Assembly: GCF_016908465.1 (NCBI RefSeq)
Contig: NZ_JAFBDY010000033.1
Span: 1-35,641 of the forward strand
DNA length: 35,641 nucleotides
DNA from: Lysinibacillus composti
Lineage (GTDB): Bacteria > Bacillota > Bacilli > Bacillales_A > Planococcaceae
Direction of reading: 5' to 3'
The position numbers were made by a program, and so were the translations under genes. The first letter of the stretch is position 1. Every line of letters starts with the position of its first letter. Below are positions 15,712-26,449 of this stretch, one piece after another. The notes under the pieces were generated by a model that saw only the letters and a list, made by a program, of their open reading frames with translations, ran no database searches and was not told where the DNA came from.

Positions 15712-16461
15712 ATGTCAAAAAAGAAGAGAAATGCTGACGATTACATGCATCATTTATATTTACATATGAATGACGTAGATCATTTTGTGATTTTTAGTGG
15801 CCTATCTTTAAAGCAGTTTATTAATTCTGTAAACAGTTTACCTAATTTATTACTAATAAAACATGGCTACGAAGATGGTTCATTTAACATGCATACACAA
15901 TTTGACTTTATTACTAATGAAGATTTAAATGGTTTTTCTAAGAAAATGGCGGATTATACAAATGAGATTTGTTGGGTTGATTTTGAAGAGGAGAAATATT
16001 TAAATCAACTTTCTCCAATTGAGCAAGCTGAGTTGCTTTACATTGGTCATAAAAAAGAATCGATTGGCTCACCATTCTTTTCAAAGCTTCAAAACCGTTA
16101 TGTCTATTATTCATCTGAAAATCAAAAAGTAACTAAAATATATTTCCGGTTTTTAGAAGACTCGGAAATTTTAGTTTCAAATTTATATAATAGAATGATA
16201 AAAGAAAAAGAAGGGAACGGAAGCTTTTGGCGCCGTAAATCAAAGGAAAAGGTTCCTTCATTAGATCCCGCCTTTTTAAAAGCCTACCGTCCATTCGCTA
16301 AAGACGGGGCATTGCTATCATTATATAAGATGGAGAAACCTAACAACTACTATGGTGTGGAAGTTCGAACCCTCGTGGATTATGATTATCCTGATGAAGT
16401 TTGGGATGATTTAGATGAAATTTTGAAACAAAATTATGATGAACTAATAAAAATTACTTAA
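15712..16461 (+). CDS. 249-residue protein of unknown function
   Basis: I do not recognise this protein. From the ATG at 15712 (GGAGAG eight bases upstream; an in-frame TTG at 15697 lies inside the ribosome site) it is a soluble, acidic protein without signal peptide or membrane helices. The N-terminus is basic (MSKKKRNADD). The middle contains aromatic-rich segments (ICWVDFEEEKYLNQLSPIEQ, YVYYSSENQKVTKIYFRFLE), a short basic patch (FWRRKSKEKV, about 168-177), and a very acidic C-terminus (DYDYPDEVWDDLDEI). The alternating beta-strand pattern around HFVIFSGLSLKQFINSV suggests a compact alpha/beta fold. Flanked by rodA (divergent) and ddl (own promoter), so context says little. Confidence 0.8.
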   Translation: MSKKKRNADDYMHHLYLHMNDVDHFVIFSGLSLKQFINSVNSLPNLLLIKHGYEDGSFNMHTQFDFITNEDLNGFSKKMADYTNEICWVDFEEEKYLNQLSPIEQAELLYIGHKKESIGSPFFSKLQNRYVYYSSENQKVTKIYFRFLEDSEILVSNLYNRMIKEKEGNGSFWRRKSKEKVPSLDPAFLKAYRPFAKDGALLSLYKMEKPNNYYGVEVRTLVDYDYPDEVWDDLDEILKQNYDELIKIT

Positions 16462-16466
16462 ACTCA

Positions 16467-16505
16467 CTGTCAATGCAACCGTCTAAATTGGCAGGGGGTT
16501 TTTTA
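16467..16505 (+). terminator. Terminator after the 249-residue gene
   Basis: CTGTCAAT (16467-16474) pairs with ATTGGCAG (16487-16494), including one G-T pair, then a GGGG-TTTTTT tail. Confidence 0.72.
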
Positions 16506-16649
16506 TCTTTCAGTACAAACCTTCTTCATACTTCATATGAATTAACGTAAGTCTGAAATGTAGACGTAATGATTTGTTGGGTAATTTTAATTCATGGTCA
16601 AATTGGTTTCATGATAAACTAGAAATACTCAATATTTGGAGGTAAATTT

Positions 16650-17729
16650 ATGAAAAGACGTATCGGTTTATTATACGGGGGTAAATCCGCTGAGCACGAA
16701 GTTTCTTTGTCTACGGCGATGGCCGTAATTAAGGCAATTAACTTTGATTCTTACGAGGTGTACCCAATTTTTATTTCTCTTGATGGGCAATGGCATAGAG
16801 GAACACAATTAATGGCACCTGTCGAATCAATAGAACAACTACAATTTAAAGTAGATGGAAATAATAAACCAAATAATATAACAAAGTTTCTTATAGATGA
16901 AAATGGCGAGGAAGTAAATTTTGATGTAATTTTCCCATTACTTCATGGAACAAATGGTGAAGATGGTACTGTACAAGGCTTATTAGAGGTGTTAAACCTT
17001 CCTTATGTTGGGAATGGTGTGTTATCTTCAGCTGCAGGAATGGATAAAGTCATTATGAAGCAGCTCTTTGAAATTGCTGGGTTAAAACAAGTTCCTTTCG
17101 TTTACTTTATTCGTAATGAATGGAATAGTGAGCAAGATGAAATTTTAAGTAAATGTGAAAAAGAACTTTCCTGGCCGATGTTTGTTAAGCCTGCAAACTT
17201 AGGTTCTAGTGTGGGAATTAGTAAAGCAAACAATAAAGAAGAATTAGTAAAAGCTATAAAATTTGCTTTCCAATATGACAGAAAAGTATTGGTTGAACAA
17301 GGGATTATAGCAAGAGAAATTGAAATGGCTGTTTTAGGAAATGACAATCCAAAAGTCTCTGTTGCTGGAGAAATTAAGCCAAATACAGACTTTTATGACT
17401 ATGATTCTAAATATAAAGATGGTTCAACTTCATTAATTATACCTGCAGTTATTACACCAGAAGTTGAAACAACTTTGAAAGAAATGGCAGTCCGTGCGTT
17501 CAAAATTTTAGATTGCTCTGGACTTGTTCGTTCAGACTTCTTTGTAACCCAAGATAATCAAGTGTTTATTAATGAAGTAAATACAATGCCTGGCTTTACA
17601 CCAGTAAGCATGTATCCATTGCTATGGCAACATACCAATGTAAGCTACCCAGAATTAATCGATATTCTAATCCAATTGGCAATCGAACGCCATAATGAAA
17701 AACAACAACTTCAATACAATAAAGACTAA
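16650..17729 (+). CDS. ddl: D-alanine--D-alanine ligase
   Basis: A 359-residue cytoplasmic ATP-grasp ligase joining two D-Ala molecules for MurF. Motifs in order: EHEVSLSTA (15-23, E15 contacts the first D-Ala), LHGTNGEDGTVQG (98-110), the ATP loop GSSVGIS (185-191), the omega loop with FYDYDSKYKDG (248-258), and Mg-binding NEVNTMPGFT (308-317). The tyrosine-containing omega loop fits a D-Ala-D-Ala enzyme rather than a VanA-type D-lactate ligase. The start has a strong GGAGGT. An extended -10 (TG-A-TAAACT, 16612-16620) lies about 30 bases upstream. murF follows after 13 bases, clearly in one operon, as in B. subtilis. Confidence 0.97.
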   Translation: MKRRIGLLYGGKSAEHEVSLSTAMAVIKAINFDSYEVYPIFISLDGQWHRGTQLMAPVESIEQLQFKVDGNNKPNNITKFLIDENGEEVNFDVIFPLLHGTNGEDGTVQGLLEVLNLPYVGNGVLSSAAGMDKVIMKQLFEIAGLKQVPFVYFIRNEWNSEQDEILSKCEKELSWPMFVKPANLGSSVGISKANNKEELVKAIKFAFQYDRKVLVEQGIIAREIEMAVLGNDNPKVSVAGEIKPNTDFYDYDSKYKDGSTSLIIPAVITPEVETTLKEMAVRAFKILDCSGLVRSDFFVTQDNQVFINEVNTMPGFTPVSMYPLLWQHTNVSYPELIDILIQLAIERHNEKQQLQYNKD

Positions 17730-17742
17730 AGTAGGCGTAACG

Positions 17743-19113
17743 ATGAGAAAAACTTTAAATGAAATTGCGAATTGGTTAAGTCAAGATCCTGTGAATTTTG
17801 GAGAAACAATAGTAACTGGTGTTTCGATTGATACACGTACAATTTCAAAAGGGGATCTATTTGTTCCGTTTCGTGGAGAATTAGTAAATGGTCATAAATT
17901 TGTAGAACAAGCGTTTGAAAAAGGGGCAGGGGCTTCACTTTGGTTAAAAGATGAACCTAATCCACCAAGTGACCGACCAATCATTTTTGTTGAAAGTGCT
18001 GAGCTAGCGCTTCAACAAATGGCTCGTGCATATCGTCAGCAACATAATGCTAAATTTATTGGTGTTACCGGATCAAATGGAAAAACATCTTCTAAAGATA
18101 TATTAGCAAGCATGCTAACACCTTATTATAAAGTCCAAAAAACAATGGGTAATTTTAATAATGAATTAGGGTTACCCTTGACGATTTTATCCCTTGATGA
18201 AGATACAGAGATTGCAGTTTTGGAAATGGGTATGAGTGGTTTTGGTGAAATTGACTTTTTATCGAACTTAGCCAAACCGCATTATGCAGTGATTACAAAT
18301 ATTGGCGAAGCTCATATGCAAGACTTAGGGTCTCGAGAGGGAATTGCAAAAGCAAAGTTTGAAATTGTAAATGGCTTAGGTGTCGATGGAGTTTTAGTTT
18401 ATGATGGTGATGAGCCGTTACTTCAAGAACTAGTTGCAAATGGCCCTAAATCAGTTCAATATTTAAGTTTTGGTTTCCAAGATAATCATGCTTTAACTGC
18501 CTATGATTTATCAACTGTTGACCAAGGAAGTAGTTTTAATGTGAGAGGGTTAATCAACGGGGATTTCTTTATTCCTGTTTTAGGTCAACATCAAGTGAAA
18601 AATACATTAAATGCAATGTTGATTGCAAATGCTTTAGGTTTAACGGAAGATCAAATTCGAAAAGGGTTACAACAAGTATCTTTAACGAATATGAGAATGC
18701 AATTAGTGAATGCAAAAAATAATATTTTATTTATTAATGATGCCTATAATGCTGCACCAACTTCAATGCGAGCTGCAATTGAGTTTGTGCAATCTACAAC
18801 TATAAGGAATGATAAGTGGCTAGTACTTGGCGATATGCTTGAATTGGGTGAGAATGAGCAACAATTCCACGAGCAAATTGCTAATGTAATTGATCAGTCA
18901 AAGATCACGAAAGTTTGTCTATTTGGCCCACGAATGAATTGGCTTTACAATCAACTTAAAATGAACTTTGCATCCGAGCAGTTAGTCTATACGGAAAATG
19001 ATTACAATGTGATCATCCAATATATTGAACAATATGCAAATGATGAGACCTTAATCTTATTAAAAGGTTCCAGAGGCATGAAGCTTGAAACCATTTTAAA
19101 TGCATTTATCTAG
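17743..19113 (+). CDS. murF: UDP-MurNAc-tripeptide--D-alanyl-D-alanine ligase
   Basis: A 456-residue Mur ligase that adds D-Ala-D-Ala to the UDP-MurNAc tripeptide, completing the cytoplasmic pentapeptide precursor. The N-terminal uridine-binding domain (1-100) has GVSIDTRTISKGDLFVPFRG. The ATP P-loop is GVTGSNGKTSSK (107-118), followed by EMGMSGFGEI and TNIGEAHM in the central domain, and NDAYNAAPTSM plus KGSRGMKLE in the C-terminal domain. A longer reading from 17695 overlaps ddl; the ATG at 17743 gives MRKTLNEIANWL and nearly the B. subtilis length (457). It directly follows ddl, and a strong terminator ends the unit. Confidence 0.97.
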   Translation: MRKTLNEIANWLSQDPVNFGETIVTGVSIDTRTISKGDLFVPFRGELVNGHKFVEQAFEKGAGASLWLKDEPNPPSDRPIIFVESAELALQQMARAYRQQHNAKFIGVTGSNGKTSSKDILASMLTPYYKVQKTMGNFNNELGLPLTILSLDEDTEIAVLEMGMSGFGEIDFLSNLAKPHYAVITNIGEAHMQDLGSREGIAKAKFEIVNGLGVDGVLVYDGDEPLLQELVANGPKSVQYLSFGFQDNHALTAYDLSTVDQGSSFNVRGLINGDFFIPVLGQHQVKNTLNAMLIANALGLTEDQIRKGLQQVSLTNMRMQLVNAKNNILFINDAYNAAPTSMRAAIEFVQSTTIRNDKWLVLGDMLELGENEQQFHEQIANVIDQSKITKVCLFGPRMNWLYNQLKMNFASEQLVYTENDYNVIIQYIEQYANDETLILLKGSRGMKLETILNAFI

Positions 19114-19117
19114 CCGT

Positions 19118-19147
19118 AAAAAACCCTACTTTAAGTAGGGTTTTTTT
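19118..19147 (+). terminator. Terminator of the ddl-murF operon
   Basis: A perfect AAAACCCTACTT / AAGTAGGGTTTT hairpin with a tight loop and T-run. Confidence 0.9.
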
Positions 19148-19268
19148 AGTATAAAAAGTTCATTCAATTTGAACATAACTTGCGGTACCAAAGTAAAAAG
19201 ACATGATAAAGCCTCTGATATATTTGTAATATTAAATGTGATAATATTTAGAAAAAAAGGGTATTGGG

Positions 19269-19970
19269 GTGAGTATCATAGCAATTGGGGTCCTTATGTT
19301 ACATGGTTTTTCAGGAGGTCCGTATGAAATTATTCCATTGGCAAATTATTTAAAGGAACATACAGATTGGTTAATAGATACTCCAACTTTTACAGGTCAT
19401 GGAGAAACTCTTTCTTTGCTAGGGTTTAAAGCAGAACATTGGATGATGGATGCTGAAATTGCCTTTCGAAAATTAGCGGAAAAGGTAAGTGAAGTAATAG
19501 TAATTGGTTTTTCCATGGGAGGTATACTAGCGCTTTATTTGGCAAAAAGATATAAAGTGAAAAAACTTGTATTATTAAGTGCAGCTGCAAAATATGTTGC
19601 GCCAGCCCAATTATTGACGGACCTACGTATAATGGCAAAGGATGCAATCAATGGGCATTTGAAAGATAATGAATTATTTATTAGGTACGAGAGCAAAATA
19701 ATGAATGTTCCTGTTAGTGCTACGTTTCAATTTATGAAGATTGTAAAAATGGTGGAACCTTATATTCCATCGATTGATGTGCCAACCTATATTGTACAAG
19801 GAAAATACGATGGAATAGTTCCTTATACTACCGCACAATATTTATATGATTTACTACCAGCACATGAAAAAAATATGTATTTTTCACCGAAAGGAAAACA
19901 CCATATTTGTTATAGTGAAGATTGTAATATATGGTTTCCAAAAATATTAAATTTTTTGCAAACAAAATAA
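19269..19970 (+). CDS. Alpha/beta-hydrolase carboxylesterase (Est30-like)
   Basis: A 233-residue alpha/beta-hydrolase resembling the small carboxylesterases and monoacylglycerol-lipase-type enzymes of Bacillus (EstA/Est30). The probable triad is S82 in the nucleophile elbow GFSMGG, D181 in GKYDGIVP, and H211 or H212 in KGKHHICYSED. The oxyanion-hole segment LHGFSGGP lies at 11-18. No signal peptide is convincing; the hydrophobic start is the first beta-strand. Translation begins at GTG 19269, with AAGGG upstream. The gene stands alone between terminators. It interrupts the murF-cshA adjacency seen in B. subtilis. Natural substrate unknown. Confidence 0.88.
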   Translation: MSIIAIGVLMLHGFSGGPYEIIPLANYLKEHTDWLIDTPTFTGHGETLSLLGFKAEHWMMDAEIAFRKLAEKVSEVIVIGFSMGGILALYLAKRYKVKKLVLLSAAAKYVAPAQLLTDLRIMAKDAINGHLKDNELFIRYESKIMNVPVSATFQFMKIVKMVEPYIPSIDVPTYIVQGKYDGIVPYTTAQYLYDLLPAHEKNMYFSPKGKHHICYSEDCNIWFPKILNFLQTK

Positions 19971-20054
19971 AAAAATAGAAACTTAGGAGCATTATCGTTG
20001 CATAGGCAAGAGTTGCATGTTAGACTGTTTTAAGCAATGGATACATTTTGTGCA

Positions 20055-20090
20055 AAGGCTCTTCATGTTTTGTTGAAGAGTGCTTTTTTT
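20055..20090 (+). terminator. Terminator after the esterase gene
   Basis: CTCTTCA pairs with TGAAGAG around an eight-base loop, extended by outer AAAG/CTTT pairs, and followed by eight T residues. Confidence 0.8.
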
Positions 20091-20157
20091 TGAAATTAAC
20101 GGTTTTATTCTATTGTTATTCATCACATTACGATATTAAAGTGTAGAATTGAACCGC

Positions 20158-21850
<1,693 letters not shown>

Positions 21851-21892
21851 TAATAAGTGTAATGGGTTAGGTTTAATCGCCTAAAACATGTA

Positions 21893-21928
21893 AAAAAATC
21901 GACAATGTAAAAATTGTCGATTTTTTAT
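21893..21928 (+). terminator. Terminator after cshA
   Basis: A perfect 14-bp stem (AAAAAATCGACAAT and its complement) with a six-base loop and a T-run. Confidence 0.9.
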
Positions 21929-21994
21929 TTGCAAAAACGAAACATTTTTGTGTTATTTCACGTAGAATTGGCTAGATAGGAAAGGGGTGTTTTT

Positions 21995-22471
21995 GTGAGA
22001 CAACAGCCAATTTATCAAATTCCGAGAAAAGGACTTACAGTTTGGCGTTTATATGGGTTATTTAGTACGTTACTTGTGCTAATCATTACAGGCATTATTT
22101 GTTTTTTAACTTATAAATTTGAAGGACCTTCACTTATTTATTTAATTGTAGCCTTAATCGTATTGTTAGTTTTAATCGGCTCCATTTGGATTCCTAAAAT
22201 CCGATGGAATCATTGGCGTTATGAAGTGCGTGAACATGAAATAGAAATTCAAAATGGATTATTTATTGTGAAGAGAACCCTGATTCCAATGGTACGTGTC
22301 CAACACGTCGATACTGCACAGGGTCCTATTTTAAAGAAATATGATTTATCGAATATTTCAATTTCCACTGCTGCTACTACTCATATTATTCCGATGCTTA
22401 TAACGGAAGATGCGGATCGATTACGTTCTCGAATATCAGAATTAGCAAGGGTGGCTGAAGATGATGTCTAA
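21995..22471 (+). CDS. ydbS: PH-domain membrane protein YdbS (bPH_2)
   Basis: A 158-residue membrane protein of the bacterial PH-domain (bPH_2, DUF304) family. Two hydrophobic helices lie near residues 17-38 and 45-66. The bPH_2 domain covers about 70-150, with VREHEIEIQNGLFIVKRTLIPMVRVQHVDT, in which the strand pattern and VQHVDT are typical. In other Bacillus species the YdbS/YdbT pair has been linked to protection against certain bacteriocins; the mechanism is not known to me. Start is GTG 21995 with AAAGGGG upstream. Its end overlaps ydbT by 11 bases, so the two are translationally coupled. Confidence 0.9.
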   Translation: MRQQPIYQIPRKGLTVWRLYGLFSTLLVLIITGIICFLTYKFEGPSLIYLIVALIVLLVLIGSIWIPKIRWNHWRYEVREHEIEIQNGLFIVKRTLIPMVRVQHVDTAQGPILKKYDLSNISISTAATTHIIPMLITEDADRLRSRISELARVAEDDV

Positions 22472-23990
22472 TGAAAAGTTTAAGCTTCACCCTATTTCAG
22501 CGGTTATTAATTTCGTTAAAGGATTAAAGGATTTAATTATTCCATTTTTAATTATTTTCGTTACAAATGGGTTTAATTTTAATATTGATGTCAGGCAAGA
22601 TGGATTTTGGATCGAGATCATTCCTACATTAATCGTTGTTGTTATTGCGTTTTTATATTTATTCTCTGGAATAATAAAATGGTGGACATTTGTATATTGG
22701 TTTGAAGATAACGAATTACGCGTGAAATATGGTTTGTTTGTAAAGAAAAAGAGGTTCATCCCTTTTGACCGAATACAGGGATTGAATTATAAAGAAGGAA
22801 TATTCCATCGTATTTTTGGCCTTGTACAAGTTATGGTGGAAACGGCAGGGAGTACGAACGGTAGACCTGAAGCTGAGCTCACAGCGATTACAAAAGATGC
22901 TGCACAGCGAATTGAAAAAGAAACACAAAGAGCAAAACAAAGTTTAGATGTTCTAACAAATGTGGAGCAATTGCATGATAGTAGCGATGAGTTGTTACAA
23001 AGTGAACGAACTACTTCTAGAGTAGTTAGAAAAATGACACCAAAAGATTTGGTGATTCTTGCCACTACCTCAAATGGTATTGGCGTTGTTTTAACAGGGC
23101 TAGTTGCAGTCCTTTCGCAGTTTGCTGAATTCATTCCATATGAGTTAATTTATGAAGAAATTGCTGGCTTTATAAAATTTGGTTTTGCCGTTGTAGCACT
23201 GGCTGTATTTGTTGTTTTTTTATTTGCGTGGATTATTTCTGTTCTAATAACATTTATAAACTATTACGATTTTACGATTATTGAAGAAAATGAACGGTTA
23301 ATAGTATCGAGAGGGCTACTTGAAAAGAAACGAGTAACCATCCCTTTAAATCGTGTGCAAGCAATTAAAATTGTTGAGAATCCATTAAGACAATTATTTG
23401 GATATGCAACGATAGTCGTGGAAAGTGCAAGTGGTGGTTTTGGAGAAAAGGAAAAAAAAATAACTCTAATACCTTTAATCCCAAAGAAAAAAATGAATGG
23501 CCCACTACAAGAATTATTTCCTCAATTTGAATGGAGCCCTATATTAAGCAAACCGCCGAAAAGAGCAAAACCATTTTTCTACCGAATTGATTTTATCTGG
23601 TTAGTACCGATTGTAGGGTTATGCACATATTTCTTTTATCCTTTTGGGTTGTTGTCAATTTTACTTATCATTCCTACAATCCTTTTGGGAATATGGCAAT
23701 ATAGAACGGCTGGTTATTCCATTAAACGAAATCAATTAACAATTGTTTATAGAATTATTAGCAGAGTCACATTTGTTGTTGAGAAAAAGCGAATCCAAGC
23801 ACTTGAAAGAAGACAAAGCTATTTTCAAAACCGAAGACAAATTGCCTCAATCGAAGCTACAGTGATGTCTGGATTAGCAGGAGCTTCTGCTAAAGCACCT
23901 AACTTAAATGTTAAGGACGTAGACACTGTTATGGACTGGTTTGACCGATCAAAAGAAGGTATCGAAGAGGGAATAGAGCAACAAGAATAG
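22461..23990 (+). CDS. ydbT: Multi-PH-domain membrane protein YdbT
   Basis: A 509-residue membrane protein with three bPH_2 repeats interspersed with membrane helices. Repeat cores include RVKYGLFVKKKRFIPFDRIQ (about 88-107), LIVSRGLLEKKRVTIPLNRVQ (about 280-300) and a third near 420-450 (LTIVYRIISRVTFVVEKKRI). Hydrophobic pairs precede each repeat (about 25-75, 195-270 and 375-410). An alternative start is ATG 22464 one codon on. The reading frame opens inside the end of ydbS, indicating coupled translation and a likely YdbS-YdbT complex. A bidirectional terminator separates it from the convergent rhomboid gene. Confidence 0.9.
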   Translation: MMSNEKFKLHPISAVINFVKGLKDLIIPFLIIFVTNGFNFNIDVRQDGFWIEIIPTLIVVVIAFLYLFSGIIKWWTFVYWFEDNELRVKYGLFVKKKRFIPFDRIQGLNYKEGIFHRIFGLVQVMVETAGSTNGRPEAELTAITKDAAQRIEKETQRAKQSLDVLTNVEQLHDSSDELLQSERTTSRVVRKMTPKDLVILATTSNGIGVVLTGLVAVLSQFAEFIPYELIYEEIAGFIKFGFAVVALAVFVVFLFAWIISVLITFINYYDFTIIEENERLIVSRGLLEKKRVTIPLNRVQAIKIVENPLRQLFGYATIVVESASGGFGEKEKKITLIPLIPKKKMNGPLQELFPQFEWSPILSKPPKRAKPFFYRIDFIWLVPIVGLCTYFFYPFGLLSILLIIPTILLGIWQYRTAGYSIKRNQLTIVYRIISRVTFVVEKKRIQALERRQSYFQNRRQIASIEATVMSGLAGASAKAPNLNVKDVDTVMDWFDRSKEGIEEGIEQQE

Positions 23991-24029
23991 ATGCTTTTCT
24001 TTCTCTTTTCTTAATAATTGTTCAAAATA

Positions 24030-24075
24030 AAAAGAGTGTAGTTGAAGTCTTTTTTGACTCTCACTACACTCTTTT
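24030..24075. terminator. Bidirectional terminator between ydbT and the rhomboid gene
   Basis: AAAAGAGTGTAGT (24030-24042) pairs perfectly with ACTACACTCTTTT (24063-24075), with an inner AGTC/GACT stem and A/T-rich flanks on both sides. Confidence 0.85.
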
Positions 24076-24103
24076 AATCGTTCAGTATGTCAACCTATAT
24101 ACA

Positions 24104-24709
24104 TTATTTTTTTCGCCAGCTAATGATGTGTTTAGGGGAGAAATATGTGAGCCCTAATATAAATCCTGTCACTAACCCACCTAAATGACTTGCAATATTT
24201 ATATTTGGTTGTATAAACGAAATGATTACACTAATAATGATGATCGGCATGATAATTTGTTTGAGTTGTGGCATGGTACGGCGTGTGTAGTACACAAGAG
24301 CAGCAAAAGCACCGAAAATTCCAAAGATTGCACCACTCGCACCAACACTAGCATACATACCATTGTAGCTTACAAACGTTACAACATTGCCTAAAATACC
24401 GGCAATGAAATAGATTGTCAAAAAACGAACCTTACCAGCGATTTTTTCCATCTCTGGTCCAAATAAAAATAGGGAAAACATATTAAATAAAACATGGAAA
24501 AAGCCGCCATGGATAAAAATTGAGGTAATTACTCTCCACCATTGACCATCTGCGATTAAATAATTTACACTCATTCCTAAATAAAAAATGGAATTCCCGA
24601 CGATAGGAAGAATAGTTAAAATATACACGATCAAATTGATTGCGATTAATGAAGAGACAACCGGATAAAACTTAATAAATTGACGAAAACTTTCTCTCCG
24701 AATAAACAT
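24104..24709 (-). CDS. Rhomboid intramembrane serine protease (YdcA-like)
   Basis: A 201-residue polytopic membrane protease of the rhomboid family, syntenic with B. subtilis ydcA (199 residues). The catalytic dyad is S125 in GASGAIFG and H175 in ASHLGG. The helix-2 motif HVLFNMFSLFLFG supplies H72 and N76, the oxyanion-stabilising pair, and the L1 loop has WWRVITSIFIHGG. Six transmembrane helices fit the minimal bacterial form; no N-terminal cytosolic domain as in YqgP/GluP. Its start has GAGGTGA. It is oriented opposite to its neighbours, divergent from acpS, exactly as in B. subtilis. Substrate unknown. Confidence 0.93.
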   Translation of the reverse strand: MFIRRESFRQFIKFYPVVSSLIAINLIVYILTILPIVGNSIFYLGMSVNYLIADGQWWRVITSIFIHGGFFHVLFNMFSLFLFGPEMEKIAGKVRFLTIYFIAGILGNVVTFVSYNGMYASVGASGAIFGIFGAFAALVYYTRRTMPQLKQIIMPIIIISVIISFIQPNINIASHLGGLVTGFILGLTYFSPKHIISWRKK

Positions 24710-24774
24710 ATATTCACCTCGATTTAAACACTATTATACATGGTATTGGAATAAGAATAAAAGGAGAAGGTTAA

Positions 24775-25137
24775 ATGATAAAAGGAATCGGATTAGATAT
24801 TGTAGAGATGGAACGAATACAAAAAGTGAAGAATCGATCTGATAAGTTTCAGCAAAGGATATTATCGGAAAGAGAACTAAACATATTTAAACAATTAAGC
24901 GAACAACGTCAGATTGAATTTTTGGCAGGTAGGTTTTCAGCAAAAGAAGCATTTTCAAAAGCGAATGGAACAGGAATAGGGCAAGGTTGTGAATTTCATC
25001 AAATAGAAATATTAAAAGATAAGTTAGGCAAGCCTGTATTATATTTTAATGGGCAAGCTGTGAGGGGATTTGTTAGTATTACCCATACAAAAGCTTATGC
25101 AGCAGCACAAGTTATCTTAATGAATGAAACTTTTTAG
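24775..25137 (+). CDS. acpS: Holo-[acyl-carrier-protein] synthase
   Basis: A 120-residue phosphopantetheinyl transferase, which loads 4'-phosphopantetheine from CoA onto the serine of acyl-carrier protein. The two family signatures are present: GIGLDIVEMERI with Mg ligand D8, and GRFSAKEAFSKANGTGIG with E58. The C-terminus has the expected VSITHTKAYAAA strand. Length is normal for a trimeric AcpS. A strong AAGGAGAAGG precedes the ATG. It lies upstream of ydcC in the conserved acpS-ydcC-alr order. Confidence 0.97.
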   Translation: MIKGIGLDIVEMERIQKVKNRSDKFQQRILSERELNIFKQLSEQRQIEFLAGRFSAKEAFSKANGTGIGQGCEFHQIEILKDKLGKPVLYFNGQAVRGFVSITHTKAYAAAQVILMNETF

Positions 25138-25233
25138 AAGAAAAATTGTATCTTTGTCCAAAAGTGATAGCATAATGTTCTATCCCCCCTCATATATTTG
25201 ACGTATCGGAGCGAAAGTAGAAAGGATGGAGTT

Positions 25234-26247
25234 TTGAGACACAAATTAATCGCTTTTATCGTCATGTTGTTAAGTGTACTAGTGTTAGCGGCTTGTGGGG
25301 GAAATTCGCAGGAAGATGTATTGAAGGATTTAAGCAACAAATGGACTGATGTAAAAGGATACGAACTAGATGCCACAATGGAAATTAAAACAGGTGCAGA
25401 ACCAAGAGTTTATGATGTTAATGTATGGCACACACAACCAGATCTATACCGGGTGAAAGTATCACAACAAGGCGAAGATGTCACACAAATGATTATTCGA
25501 AATAAAGAAGGCGTATTTGTTGTAACACCGTCGCTTAGAAAAACGTACAAGTTCCAAAGTGAATGGCCAAAACAAAACAGCCAACCATATTTAATTGGTG
25601 CGTTAGCTGAAGATTTACTGTCTGATGAGAAGTTAGTGATGGAAGAAGATGAGAAAAACTACATCTTCACAGCAGCAACAAGAAATAATCATAAGAGCAT
25701 TATGCCTACGCAAAAAATTACAGTAGACAAGAAGTCAAAACTACCAACGAAAATTTCTGTATTAAATGACGCACAAGAAGAGCAAATTACAATTACATTC
25801 AAATCTATCGATATGAACAAACAACACCAAGAAAGTGAATATGCTGTAGAAAAGTTCACTGACAAAGATGACAGTAAGGCAGCTGCTTCAGCGCAAACAG
25901 AACAGCAAGACTTCCAAACTCATTACCCAGTTTTACAATGGGAAGATACAACTTTAGTTGGTGAAAAGGAAATTGCTGATAATGGGAATAAACGTGTTGT
26001 TTTAACTTTTGAAGGTGAAAAGGCGTTTACGCTTATGCAACAACCAATTGTTTATGATGAAGATTCAACACTTCCTGTATTTGCACCTGGTGATCCGGCA
26101 GATTTAGGATTTACAATTGGCGCAATTACGGACAACTCTATTAGTTGGGAATCAGATGGCGTATCATTCTTCTTAGCTTCTGAAAATTTAACAAAAGAAG
26201 AGATGATGGAAGTTGCGGTATCGGTAACTCCAGGAAGTATGAAATAA
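25234..26247 (+). CDS. ydcC: LolA-like outer-surface lipoprotein YdcC
   Basis: A 337-residue lipoprotein of the LolA/LppX-like (DUF4367-containing) family, syntenic with B. subtilis ydcC. The signal peptide ends in a lipobox LAAC, with Cys21 the lipidation site. The next 190 residues form a LolA-type half-barrel (VWHTQPDLYRVKV, QMIIRNKEGVFVVTPSLRKTYKFQ). A Ser/Ala/Gln-rich linker (about 228-243) leads to a second beta-rich domain. The start TTG at 25234 follows AAAGGATGGAG. An upstream in-frame TTG at 25198 would put charged residues before the signal and lacks a ribosome site. The role is unknown; LolA-like folds bind lipids. Confidence 0.88.
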   Translation: MRHKLIAFIVMLLSVLVLAACGGNSQEDVLKDLSNKWTDVKGYELDATMEIKTGAEPRVYDVNVWHTQPDLYRVKVSQQGEDVTQMIIRNKEGVFVVTPSLRKTYKFQSEWPKQNSQPYLIGALAEDLLSDEKLVMEEDEKNYIFTAATRNNHKSIMPTQKITVDKKSKLPTKISVLNDAQEEQITITFKSIDMNKQHQESEYAVEKFTDKDDSKAAASAQTEQQDFQTHYPVLQWEDTTLVGEKEIADNGNKRVVLTFEGEKAFTLMQQPIVYDEDSTLPVFAPGDPADLGFTIGAITDNSISWESDGVSFFLASENLTKEEMMEVAVSVTPGSMK

Positions 26248-26257
26248 ATTGTATTTC

Positions 26258-26300
26258 AATCAGTGGGGGACTTGATTAATCGTCACCCACTGATTATTAC
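26258..26300 (+). terminator. Terminator-like hairpin after ydcC
   Basis: AATCAGTGGGGGAC pairs with GTCACCCACTGATT (one mismatch) around a nine-base loop. The tail is only moderately T-rich. Confidence 0.65.
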
Positions 26301-26358
26301 GTTAAAAGAATAATATTTATTTATAAGCTATAAAAATTTATAGATATGAAAGTATTTA

Positions 26359-26386
26359 TTGGACTGTTACGAGTCTAACATATAAA
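26359..26386 (+). promoter_or_regulatory. Sigma-A promoter of alr
   Basis: TTGGAC (26359-26364), 16-base spacer and TATAAA (26381-26386), giving a leader of about 57 bases. Confidence 0.6.
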
Positions 26387-26449
26387 ATCGAATTATCTAA
26401 AAAGTGATTACATTATGTTTAATTTTCAGCAAAAGAGGGTATAAAATAA

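Noticed and set aside
26421..26435. CodY-box-like sequence AATTTTCAGCAAAAG upstream of alr
   Set aside because: Three mismatches to the 15-base consensus in A/T-rich DNA, which is common by chance.
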